Shown piece by piece: positions 44,439-56,607 of a DNA stretch of 64,000 nt (positions within the stretch are counted from its first letter, which is position 1; each line of letters begins with the position of its first letter). This DNA is from Sacculina carcini (lineage: Eukaryota; Arthropoda; Thecostraca; Sacculinidae). A program made the position numbers and the translations under genes. Below the pieces are notes generated by a model that made no database searches, was not told the origin of the DNA, and was given only the letters and a program-made list of their open reading frames with translations. The stretch is from the NCBI GenBank assembly GCA_916048095.2, contig OU696594.1, positions 2,690,781 through 2,754,780 on the forward strand, in the 5' to 3' direction.

Positions 44439-44905
44439 ACTTAGTATGTCAACACGCGAGGAGACGGTAATTGACAACAGCGGTGCTGGAAGACGCTGTT
44501 CTCTATGTGTATTGTGTGTACCGCTGGAATCGAGTACTCGATAGTGCAATATCGAGTACCTGGGTGCTTACGTATTATTCAACAAAAGAAAAGATTAGAA
44601 CCTGAAACGAAAGAAAGATTAATTGACTTAAACTGTCTTAGAAGTAAATGAATGAGCTCGCAAGAAGAAAATATCCGCCTTTAAAAAGGCAAATAATATA
44701 AATGAACAAAACGAGTAATAGAAAATCAAAGTAACGCTAAATCAAATATAATAATCAAACAAAACAAATGAAATATAACTCAAGGAACACTCAGCGTTAG
44801 CAGAAAGCAGGATCTGTCGTCGGTGAGCGCCAGCGAAGCTTAGACAGCCGGGCGCGAACGAGCGACGGCAAACACGTGCACACTCAGCGAGGGTTAGTCA
44901 GAGAC
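44439..44905. other. Spacer, possibly LTR or 5' region of the integrase element
   Basis: It contains the palindrome ATCGAGTACTCGAT (about 44528). No gene. It ends at the junction with H3 near 44905. Confidence 0.4.
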
Positions 44906-46291
44906 TGACTTTACACCGCCGTGACTTCCTTCAGATAAACTTTGGAAAATTACAAAGTATACCGTATTGTAGAAAACAATATTTCTAGCATGATGGTATA
45001 AATTATTTGTATGTGTTACAGATAGTTACTGAGAAACAGTAGAAAAATGAATTAATTTTAGTCGCCCGGTGTTCAAGTGTAATTTTGGATGTACTTGAGA
45101 ATGTTGCCAATTTTACACGTTTTTTGTATCATTTGCGGGTATAAACTATAGCTTATCTTGTAAAACACTAAATTATCTACACAGTAGTATTTTCATGTGC
45201 AATCGCAAGTGCGCATAATAGCTGTCAAATTGGCAATATGTCCTTTTGACTTTACACCGCCGTAACTTCCTTCAGATACACTTTGGAAAATTACAAATTA
45301 TACCGTATTGTAAAAAACAAGATTTCTAGCACGATGGAATAATTAATTTTATGTGTAACAAATAGTTATTGAGAAATGGTAGAAAAATGAATTAATTTTA
45401 GTCGCCCGGTGTTCAAGTGTAATTTTTGATGTATTTGAGAATTTTGCCAATTTTACACGTTTTTTTTGTATCATTTGTGGGTATAAATTATAACTTTTCT
45501 TGTAGAACACAAAATTATCTACACAATAGTATAATTTTTATAGCTGTACCAATGCCGGTTTATGAAGAATAGATAGCGGAATATTGACCAAAATATTCAC
45601 GTTTTTGTGTGCTAATTTTGCCTTTTTGACTTTGTCATTTACACTTCACACCGCTGTAACTTTTTTAATACACTTTGTAAAATTAAAAATTATACCGTGT
45701 TGTATCAAACTAAATTTCCAGCATGATGGTATCCTTTATTTAGTTGTGTGATAATTAGTTTTTGAAAAATACAGAAAAAAGTATAGAAAATCGGACGCTT
45801 GGAGTATAAATATTATTTTGAATGTAGATTGAATTTTTTTCGATTCAACTTGCTTTATATTCATTTTTAGGTATGAATTACAGTTTGTTGAGTAGAACAA
45901 AAAATTTTCTACACAGTGGTATATTTTTTATAGTTGTACCATTGCTGGTTTAGGAGGAGTAGTCTTCATAAAATTGACCAAAATGTTCGCATTTTTCAGG
46001 GTTCATTTTGTCTTTTCACCGCTATAACTTTTTTTGGTTTTGTTTTTAAAGTTTAAAATTCAACATATCGTGTAGACAAGAACATTTACAACGTAATGGT
46101 ATAAATTGTTAGAGGGTAGATTGAGTGGTGGTTGAGTATTAGCTGATAGAAAATGGACCAGCGAGGGTGGGACAGACAGACAGACAGACAGACACACACA
46201 CACACACAGAGGATCTCTTTTATATATATAGATGATATATGATGTAAGTTGAAGTTGAACTTCTTCAGACACAAGCATGTATTTTTTTACC

Positions 46292-46322
46292 ACAATGTTT
46301 CGCCTTACGGCTTTGTCAAGCA
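46292..46322 (-). ncRNA. Hammerhead-like core, degenerate
   Basis: The minus strand reads CTTGACAAAGCCGTAAGGC then GAAACATTGTGG: near CTGANGA - stem (GCC GTAA GGC) - GAAAC. The conserved core positions are altered, so cleavage is unlikely. Confidence 0.3.
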
Positions 46323-46412
<90 letters not shown>

Positions 46413-46415
<3 letters not shown>

Positions 46416-46510
46416 ATAAGATGAAGTTGAACTTCTTCAGACACAAGACTAAGAAGACTTCTTCTTCTTCTTCTTTTTGTGTCTGAAGAAGTTCAACTTC
46501 ATCTTATATC
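46413..46510. other. 34-bp inverted repeat with 30-base spacer
   Basis: GATATAAGATGAAGTTGAAC ... CACAA (46413-46446) is the exact reverse complement of 46477-46510. The spacer is (CTT)n-rich. Confidence 0.92.
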
Positions 46511-46553
46511 ATTTATCCACCAGACACGTGAGTACTCCATTTCATTTTGGATC

Positions 46554-46598
<45 letters not shown>

Positions 46599-46686
46599 GT
46601 CAGATATCCAATTAATGTATGATCACGTGTTTCAACATATTTTTGTGAATTTGGTTTCTTACAATGGTTGACGATTTGTTATCACT

Positions 46687-46716
46687 GCTTGATAAAGCCG
46701 TAAGGCGAAACGTTGT
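46687..46716 (+). ncRNA. Hammerhead-like core, degenerate (inverted copy)
   Basis: CTTGATAAAGCCGTAAGGC then GAAACGTTGTGG; the opposite-strand partner of 46292-46322. Confidence 0.3.
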
Positions 46717-46809
46717 GGTAAAAAAATACATGCTTGTGTCTGCAGAAGTTCAACTTCAACTTATATCATTTATCCACCAGACACGTTAGTACTCCATACA
46801 TTTTGGATC

Positions 46810-46868
<59 letters not shown>

Positions 46869-47079
46869 TCATTCAGACAAACGAGATTAAGCTGGATTGC
46901 CGCTTTGCAGTTTTCAACTTCTTCTTTGTCGTCTCTTGATCGCTCGTGCGAGTTTTTGATGATCGCTGTTGAGCTTGTGCAGTAATTCGCCGATGTGATT
47001 TTCTTTCATGAATATAATACAAATTTAATATTATGAATTGTTGCGCACGACCTGTGGGCTTATACATATATATATATAT

Positions 47080-47290
47080 ATATATTAACGAAATTATCCG
47101 ATTGTCTGTGTATATTTGCTTGAATATGAGGTGACATAATTGCACGGGCTCAATGGTATAGATCAGGGGTTTCAAACGTAAACGAAGCTATGAATCATGT
47201 TCATGAAATAAAAATGTCCCGGGGGCAGCAGCTATAGACAATAAAACGTTCAATTTCACCGTGTAGAATGAATTCATAGTTCATTCTAGT
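47080..47290 (+). mobile_element. Partial B element
   Basis: TGCTTGAATATGAGGTGACA and AAAACGTTCAATTTCACCGT match B elements. It is cut off directly before the H4 start. Confidence 0.7.
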
Positions 47291-47296
47291 CTATAT

Positions 47297-47331
47297 CTAT
47301 ATATATAAAAGAGATCCTCTGTGTGTCTGTC

Positions 47332-47362
<31 letters not shown>

Positions 47363-50300
47363 TCGACCCTCCTTGGTCCATTTTCTATCAGCTATTATTC
47401 GGCCACCACTCAGCCTACCCGCTAACAATTTATACCATCACGTTGGAAATTTTCTTGTCTACACTTTAGATTAAATTTTAAATTTCAAAAATGAAATCAA
47501 AAAAAGTTATAGCGGTGAAAAGACAAAATGAACCCTGAAAAATGCGAAAATTGTGGTCAATGCTCTCCCATCTACTCCTCATAAACCAGAAATGGTACAG
47601 CCAAACAAATTATACCACTGTGTAGAAAATTTTCTGTTCTACAAGATAGGTTATAATTCATATCCAAAAATAGAACATAAAAGATGTAAACATGACAAAA
47701 TTTCAATCTATATTCAAAATTATATTTATACTCCACGCGTCCGATTTTCTATACTTTTTTCTCTATGTATCAAAAACTAATTATCACACAACTAAATAAA
47801 TAATACCATCATGCTGGGAATTTTGTTTGCTACAACACGGTATAATTTTTAATTTTCCAAAGTGTATTAAAAAAAATTTACGGCGGTGTGAAGTCAAAAT
47901 GACAAAGTCAAAAATGCAAAATTAGCACTGGAAACCGTGAATGTTTTGGTAAATATTCCCCTATCTATTCCTCATAAACCAGCAATGGTACAGCTATAAA
48001 AGTTATACTATTGTGTAGATAATTTTGTGTTCTACAAGAAAAGTTATAATTTATACCCACAAATGATACAAAAAATGTGTAAAATTGGCAAAATTGTCAA
48101 ATACATCCAAAATTAAAATTGATCACCGGGCGCCTAAATTAATTCATTTTTCTACCTATTTCTCAGGAACTATTTGTCACACATTAAAATAAATTATATC
48201 ATCGTGCTGGAAATTGTATTTTTTTAAATGCGGTATAATTCTTAATTTTCCAAAGTGTATCTGAAGGAAGTGACGGCGGTGTAAAGTCAAAAGGACATAT
48301 TGCCAATTTGACAGCTATTATGCGCACTTGCGATTACACAGGAATATACTACTGTGTAGAGAATTTTGTGTTCTACAAGAAAAGGTATAATTTATACCCA
48401 CAAATGATACAAAAAACGTGTAAAATTGGCAAAATTCTCAAATGCATCCAAAATTACACTAGAACACCGGGTGACTAAAATTTATTCATTTTTCTACCCA
48501 TTTCTCAGGAACTGTTTGTCATACCTTAAAATTACTTATACCATCGTGCTAGAAATGTTGTTTTCTACAATACAGTATAATTCTTAATTTTCCAAGGTGT
48601 ATCTGAAGGAAGATACGGCGGTGTAAAGTCAAAATGTCATGTTGCCAATTTGACAGCTATTATGCGTACTTGCGATTACACATGAATATACACTGATTTA
48701 ATTTCACTCAAGTCCAATCACAATTTACGCACTTGCGATTACTCAGGAATATACTACTGTGTAGAGAATTTTGTGTTCTACAAGATAAGCTATAATTTAT
48801 AACCACAAATGATACAAAAAACGTGTAAAATTGGCAAAATTCTCAAATACATCCAAAATTTCACTTGAACACCGGCCGAATAAGATTAATTAATTTTTCT
48901 ACTATTTCTCAGTAACTATTTGCTAAACATCAAAATAAATTATACCATCGTGCTAGAAATCTTGTTTTCTACAATACGGTATAATTTGTAATTTTACAAA
49001 GTGTATCTGAAGGAAGTTACGGCGGTGTAAAGTCAAATTATCATGTTGCCAATTTGACAGCTATTATGCGCACTTGCGATTACACAGGAATATACACCGA
49101 TTAAATTTCACTGAGGCCCAATCACAATTAAGAATGCATCATATTATCTCCAAGCATGGATGGTGTGGTTTTATTGCGTACAGTTTAATTAATGCTACAC
49201 TCTACTGAATATAAAGGCTTTATTGTCCTCAATAACGTTCCGCACGACGGGCGGGTAAAATGCTATTGGGAACAAAGTAAACTACTGAATTTAACTGTGT
49301 AATTTAATTGGTTTAATTTCAAGTTGCATAAGCATAAGTTGCATAAGGATATGGGTTGCAATATCATGTAATGCCAACTTATGCTGTTTTAGCGGAAGCA
49401 TTAACCTGGAATTATATAGATGACAGAAGGTTGCATTGTTTTGATAGTGTTGTGGAAAAACATGTTTTCTAAATTGAAACATAAATTTCACATTTAGACT
49501 TTTAGATTAGCTATAACTTTCCTGTGGGTTTGTTTTTCTTTTTCAATTTGCACTAATTTTTTTATGAATTGAATATTAATTATATTTTATGAACTGTTCC
49601 GCACGACGGGCGAATTAAATGTATCTATAAACAGTGGGTTTAAATGATAGCGAGGTATATGATATTTTGCTAGCAGTAAATATTCTAGCGATAAAAGTAA
49701 AATAGCTCTTAAGCAAATGATTTTGGAGAATGATGTGAACCTTTAAATATATTTTGCGATCTGATGATATATGTATTAGGAATAATACGTAGCAGAATAT
49801 AGATTGCATAATATAATATCGGCTGTAATATCAAGGGCTGCATTATCGATGTAATCCAAAAAATAACAACTGTATGAATATGATGCATTAGTGGAAGCAT
49901 TAACCGGGAATTATGAGATAATATGATAATGGTGTAAAATTATATCGCATTATGCAACAAATGTGAATTTAGCTACCTTACAGTTTGGTCCCGATACTAT
50001 ATTGGCGGGTTGAGAGAAAAGTATTGGTGGGCCGCGTGTTTGGGACCCCTGGGGTAGATAATCTCAGTCTTCTGATTACAAATTATGATCGCATCAGTAT
50101 ATTTTGTGATCACAAACTAATAAGTTAAATCACCTCAGACTAGGCTGAGAGCGGTCAAGATTGAATGGTTGGGTTGGGTTGGGTAGGTTTGACTCAGGTT
50201 ATATTGGGTTTTAATGATAGCGGAAAATATATAAATTTTAACAATAAATATTATAGCGGTAAAAGTGAAATAGTACTTAAGCAAATGATATTGGGGAATG

Positions 50301-50998
50301 ATGTTAAGTAATAAATATAGTTTGGAAACAGTCTGATGAAAAGATTTCATCATCTTTCATTGTTTGTTTCGTGTTTGTGTTCTGAATTATACCACACGAC
50401 GGGCAGATTTATATATCAGGCGGGTTGAGGGATAATATTTGTCAAAATAAGAACAAAAATATTCACATTTAGACTTTTCTATTGGTTAAGATATTTATAG
50501 GTTACATTTTTTGCTTTTCAATTTGTATTCATTATATTTTATGGATTTGATATGAATTTTATTGTATGAATTGTTCCGCACGACGGGTGGGTTTAAAAAA
50601 GTGTTTTTAGATCATTTTTTTCAAATGGTTCATTTAAAAAAAGGTTTTTTTTTTAAAATAAAAATGTTCCGCGGGCAGCAACTATAGACAATAGAACGTT
50701 CAATTTACCCTGTGGAATTAATCCATACACAAAACCAATGGATTTGACTTCAAGATGCAGAACGGATCGTGTTCGAGTTCTGAATTATTCAGCACGACGG
50801 GCGGGTTTAAAAATGACTCAGGCGGACTGAGGGGAAATATTGTGTCGAAATAAAAATAATTAAACTTATAATTTTCAATTGATTAATATTTTTATGAGTG
50901 TACCCTATTTCATTTTTATTTTTCCATATTTTTTATGAATTGAATATGAATTTCATGTTATGAATTGCTCCGCACAACTGGCGGGTTTTAATGCTATA
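47297..50998 (+). mobile_element. H4: Helitron-like element, 3.70 kb
   Basis: It starts TCTATATATATAAAAGAG and ends GCACAACTGGCGGGTTTTAA then TGCTATA. The GGCGGTG landmark of the monomer array recurs at about 47882, 48274, 48616 and 49020. The 3' module carries the end motif at about 49239, 49597, 50393, 50576, 50793 and 50968. Confidence 0.78.
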
Positions 50999-53900
50999 TC
51001 TATATATATAAAAGAGATCCTCTGTGTGTGTGTGTCTGTGTGTGTGTGTGTTCGACCCTCCTTGGTCCATGTTCTATCAGCTATTATTCGGCCACCACTC
51101 AGCCTACCCGCTAACAATTTATACCATCACGTTGGAAATTTTCTTGTCTACACTTTAGATTAAATTTTAAATTTCAAAAATGAAATCAAAAAAAGTTATA
51201 GCGGTGAAAAGACAAAATGAACCCTGAAAAATGCGAAAATTGTGGTCAATGCTCTGCCATCTACTACTCATAAACCAGAAATGGTACAGCCAAACAGATT
51301 ATACCACTGTGTAGAGAATTTTCTGTTCTACAAGATAGGTTATAATTCATATCCAAAAATAGAACATAAAAGATGTAAACATGACAAAATTTCAATCTAT
51401 ATTCAAAATTATATTTATACTCCACGCGTCCGATTTTCTATACTTTTTTCTCTATGTATCAAAAACTAATTATCACACAACTAAATAAATAATACCATCA
51501 TGCTGGGAATTTTGTTTGCTACAACACGGTATAATTTTTAATTTTCCAAAGTGTATTAAAAAAAATTTACGGCGGTGTGAAGTCAAAATGACAAAGTCAA
51601 AAATGCAAAATTAGCACTGGAAACCGTGAATGTTTTGGTAAATATTCCCCTATCTATTCCTCATAAACCAGCAATGGTACAGCTATAAAAGTTATACTAT
51701 TGTGTAGATAATTTTGTGTTCTACAAGAAAAGTTATAATTTATACCCACAAATGATACAAAAAATGTTTAAAATTGGCAAAATTGTCAAATACATCCAAA
51801 ATTACACTTGATCAACGGGCGCCTAAATTAATTCATTTTTCTACCTATTTCTCAGGAACTATTGGTCACACATTAAAATAAATTATATCATCGTGCTGGA
51901 AATTGTATTTTTTTAAATGCGGTATAATTCTTAATTTTCCAAAGTGTATCTGAAGGAAGTGACGGCGGTGTAAAGTCAAAAGGACATATTGCCAATTTGA
52001 CAGCTATTATGCGCACTTGCGATTACACAGGAATATACAACTGTGTAGATAATTTTGTGTTCTACAAGATAAGCTATAATTCATACCCACAAATGATACA
52101 AAAAACGTGTAAAATTGGCAAAATTCTCAAATACATCCAAAATTACACTTGAACACCGGGCGACTAAAATTAATTAATTTTTCTACTATTTCTCAGTAAC
52201 TATTTGTTATACATCAAAATAAATTATACCATCGTGCTAGAAATCTTGTTTTCTACAATACGGTATAATTTTTAATTTTCCAAAGTGTATCTAAAGGAAG
52301 TTACGGCGGTGTAAAGTCAAAATGTCATGTTGCCAATTTGACAGCTATTATGCGCACTTGCGATTACACATGAATATACACTGATTTAATTTCACTGAAG
52401 TCCAATCACAATTTACGCACTTGCGATTACACAGGAATATACTACTGTGTAGAGAATTTTGTGTTCTACAATATAAGCTATAATTTATACCCACAAATGG
52501 TACAAAAAACGTGTAAAATTGGCAAAATTCTCAAATACATCCAAAATTACACTTGAACACCGGGCGACTAAAATTAATTCATTTTTCTACTATTTCTCAG
52601 TAACTATTTGTTATACATAAAAATAAGTTATACCATCGTGCTAGAAATCTTGTTTTCTAAAATAAGGTATAATTTGTAATCTTCCAAAGGGTATCTGAAG
52701 GAAGTTACGGCGGTGTAAAGTCAAAAGGACACATTGCCAATTTGACAGCTATTATGCGCACTTGCGATTACATAGGAATATACACCGATTAAATTTCACT
52801 GAAGCCCAATCACAATTAAGAATGCATCATATTATCTCCAAGCATGGATGGTGTGGTTTTATTGCGTACAGTATAATTAATGCTAAACTATACTGAATAG
52901 AAAGTCTTTATTGTCCTCAATATTTACACATCAAATGTTCGGCACGACGGGCGGGTAAAATGCTACTTGGAACAAAGTAAGCTACTGAATTTTACTGTGT
53001 AACTTAATTGGTTTAATTTCAAGTTGCATACGCTTAAGTGGCATAAGGATACGGGTTGTAATATCATGCAATGCCAACTTATGCTGTTTTAGCGGAAGCA
53101 TTAACCTGGAATTATATAGATGACAGAAGGTTGCATTGTTTTGATAGTGTTGTGGAAAAACATGTTTTCTAAATTGAAACATAAATTTCACATTTAGACT
53201 TTTAGATTAGCTATAACTTTCCTGTGGGTTTGTTTTTCTTTTTCAATTTGCACTAATTTTTTTATGAATTGAATATTAATTATATTTTATGAACTGTTCC
53301 GCACGACGGGCGAATTAAATGTATCTATAAACAGTGGGTTTAAATGATAGCGAGGTATATGATATTTTGCTAGCAGTAAATATTCTAGCGATAAAAGTAA
53401 AATAGCTCTTAAGCAAATGATTTTGGAGAATGATGTGAACCTTTAAATATATTTTGCGATCTGATGATATATGTATTAGGAATAATACGTAGCAGAATAT
53501 AGATTGCATAATATAATATCGGCTGTAATATCAAGGGCTGCATTATCGATGTAATCCAAAAAATAACAACTGTATGAATATGATGCATTAGTGGAAGCAT
53601 TAACCGGGAATTATGAGATAATATGATAATGGTGTAAAATTATATCGCATTATGCAACAAATGTGAATTTAGCTACCTTACAGTTTGGTCCCGATACTAT
53701 ATTGGCGGGTTGAGAGAAAAGTATTGGTGGGCCGCGTGTTTGGGACCCCTGGGGTAGATAATCTCAGTCTTCTGATTACAAATTATGATCGCATCAGTAT
53801 ATTTTGTGATCACAAACTAATAAGTTAAATCACCTCAGACTAGGCTGAGAGCGGTCAAGATTGAATGGTTGGGTTGGGTTGGGTAGGTTTGACTCAGGTT

Positions 53901-54695
53901 ATATTGGGTTTTAATGATAGCGGAAAATATATAAATTTTAACAATAAATATTATAGCGGTAAAAGTGAAATAGTACTTAAGCAAATGATATTGGGGAATG
54001 ATGTTAAGTAATAAATATAGTTTGGAAACAGTCTGATGAAAAGATTTCATCATCTTTCATTGTTTGTTTCGTGTTTGTGTTCTGAATTATACCACACGAC
54101 GGGCAGATTTATATATCAGGCGGGTTGAGGGATAATATTTGTCAAAATAAGAACAAAAATATTCACATTTAGACTTTTCTATTGGTTAAGATATTTATAG
54201 GTTACATTTTTTGCTTTTCAATTTGTATTCATTATATTTTATGGATTTGATATGAATTTTATTGTATGAATTGTTCCGCACGACGGGTGGGTTTAAAAAA
54301 GTGTTTTTAGATCATTTTTTCAAATGGTTCATTTAAAAAAAGGTTTTTTTTTTTAAATAAAAATGTTCCGCGGGCAGCAACTATAGACAATAGAACGTTC
54401 AATTTACCCTGTAGAATTAATCCATACACAAAACCAATGGATTTGACTTCAAGAGGGCAGAACGGATCGTGTTCGAGTTCTGAATTATTCAGCACGACGG
54501 GCGGGTTTAAAAATGACTCAGGCGGACTGAGGGGAAATATTGTGTCGAAATAAAAATAATTAAACTTATAATTTTCAATTGATTAATATTTTTATGAGTG
54601 TACCCTATTTCATTTTTATTTTTCCATATTTTTTATGAATTGAATATGAATTTCATGTTATGAATTGCTCCGCACAACTGGCGGGTTTTAATGCT
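50999..54695 (+). mobile_element. H5: Helitron-like element, 3.70 kb, head-to-tail with H4
   Basis: It directly follows H4. Both have the rare 3' variant CACAACTGGCGGG, and their 3' modules are almost identical with a 3700-bp offset. The monomer array in the middle differs from that of H4. Confidence 0.8.
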
Positions 54696-56056
54696 ATATA
54701 TATACATAAAGAAGAAATTATCTGTCTGTCTGTGCATGTATGCTTGAATATGAGGTGACATAATTGCGCTGGCTCATGGTTCGCTGGTTCAATTATCAGG
54801 GGCTTCAAACGCAAACGAAGCGATGGCTCATTTTTATGAAATAAAAATGTCCCGCGGGCAGCAATAAAACGTTCAATTTCACCGTATAGAATGAATTCAT
54901 ATACAAAACTAATGGATTTGACTTCAAGAACCAGAACGGATGGTGTTCGAGTTCTGAATTTTTCCTCACGTCGGGCGGGTTTAAATATGAGGCGGGTTGA
55001 GTGAAAATATTTTGTCAAAATAAAATTAAAAATAATGAAATTTAGACTTTTTAATTGATTAAGGTCTTCATGAGTTTGCCTTATTTATTTTTAATTTGCA
55101 ATATTTTTATGAATTGTTCCGCACAACGGGCGGGTTTTAATGCGGTTTTAATGCTATATATATACATAAAGAAGAAATTATCTGTCTGTCTGTGTATGTA
55201 TGCTTGAATATGAGGTGACATAATTGCGCTGGTTCATGGTTCGCTGGTTCAATGATCAGGGGCTTCAAACGCAAACGAAGCGATGGCTCATTTTTATGAA
55301 ATAAAAATGTCCCGCGGGCAGCAATAAAACGTTCAATTTCACCGTGTAGAATGAATTCATATACAAAACTAATGGATTTGACTTCAAGAACCAGAACGGA
55401 TGGTGTTCGAGTTCTGAATTATTCCGCACGTCGGCCGGGTTTAAATATGAGGCGGGCTGAGTGAAAATATGTTGTCAAAATGTAAATTAAAAATAATGAA
55501 ATTTAGACTTTTTAATTGATTAAGGTTTTTATGAGTTTGCCTTATTTATTTTTAATTTGCAATATTTTTATGAATTCTTCCGCACAACGGGCGGGTTTTA
55601 ATGCCATATATATACATAAAGAAGAAATTATCTGTCTGTCTGTGTATGTATGCTTGAATATTAGGTGACATAATTGCGCTGGTTCATGGTTCGCTGGTTC
55701 AATGATCAGGGGCTTCAAACGCAAACGAAGCGATGGCTCATTTTTATGAAATAAAAATGTCCCGCGGGCAGCAATAAAACGTTCAATTTCACCGTATAGA
55801 ATGAATTCATATACAAAACTAATGGATTCGACTTCAAGAACCAGAACGGATGGTGTTCGAGTTCTGAATTTTTCCTCACGTCGGGCGGGTTTAGATATGA
55901 GGCGGGTTGAGTGAAAATATTTTGTCAAAATAAAATTAAAAATAATGAAATTTAGACCTTTTAATTGATTAAGGTTTTCATGACTTTGCCTTATTTATTT
56001 TTAATTTGCAATTTTTTTATTAATTGCTCCGCACAACGGGCGGGTTTTAATGCTAG
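54695..56056 (+). repeat. Three B elements in tandem
   Basis: Units begin near 54695, 55155 and 55605 (460 and 450 bp). Each starts TATATATATACATAAAGAAG and ends CGCACAACGGGCGGGTTTTA then ATGC. Each has an internal end-like motif about 170 bp before its 3' end. Non-coding. Confidence 0.88.
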
Positions 56057-56607
56057 ACGGTGATGTTAAGTTATAAAATTATTTCGGAAAAATTATAATG
56101 AAAAAGTGTAGTCACCTTTCATTGTTTCGTGTCTGAGTTCTGAATTATTTAGCACGACGGGCATATATAAATAAATATGAGGCGGTTTAGGCAAACTATT
56201 TTCTGAAAATAAATGCGAGAATATAGATATTTAGAATTTTTATGGGTTTACTCCACTCTTTTTAAATTCATTTTCCTTTTCTCTAATGAATTGAATACAA
56301 ATTCAATAGTATGAACTGTTTCGCACGACGGGCGGGTTTACATGCTAGAATTTTCATTCTTTGTTACGTGTTTGTGTTCTGAATTGTTCCGCACAATGGG
56401 TGGGTTTATATATGAGGCGGGTTGAGGGAAAATATTATGTCAAAAAAATATATAAAATATTCACACTTGGACTTTTCTATTGAGTAAGACAATTATGAGT
56501 TTTCATTTTCTTTTTTAATTTGGAATATTTTTTATGAATATGAATTTTTATGAATATTACTTCCATTTTATTAATTCCTCCGCACAACGGGCGGGTTTTA
56601 ATGCTAG
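56057..56607 (+). mobile_element. Short C and D elements
   Basis: C (56057-56346, starts ACGGTGATGTTAAG, ends CGGGTTTACATGCTAG) and D (56347-56607, starts AATTTTCATTCTTTG, ends TTTTAATGCTAG) both use the family's 3' end. Confidence 0.65.

Larger units (their letters stand above)
40828..44905. other. ~4.1-kb block inserted in one H3 monomer
   Basis: The left flank ends ATATGTGCTTT and the right flank resumes TGACTTTACACCGCC; these words are adjacent in other H copies. The block contains a short (TTA)n, an unidentified 150-bp piece (40860-41010), the LINE C remnant and the integrase fragment. No clean target duplication seen. Confidence 0.75.
38258..46232 (-). mobile_element. H3: Helitron-like element with nested insertions
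   Basis: On the minus strand it starts TCTATATATATAAAAGAG at 46232 and ends CGGGCGGGTTTTAATGCTAG at 38258-38261. Removing the SINE (39858-40155), the 18-bp array (38879-39050) and the 40828-44905 block leaves about 3.5 kb of H sequence. The monomer array is at 40190-40827 and 44906-46000. Confidence 0.78.
46233..46880. other. Inverted-repeat and (AT)n mosaic, Penelope-like remnant?
   Basis: It holds three copies of TTGAAGTTGAACTTC-like words, (AT)n runs at 46324-46411, 46556-46592 and 46812-46865, a long hairpin (46413-46510) and two hammerhead-like cores. The word order (CATTTATCCACCAGACACGT, then CATTTTGGATCTAAATAT) occurs twice, at about 46508 and 46767. No protein seen. Confidence 0.55.
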
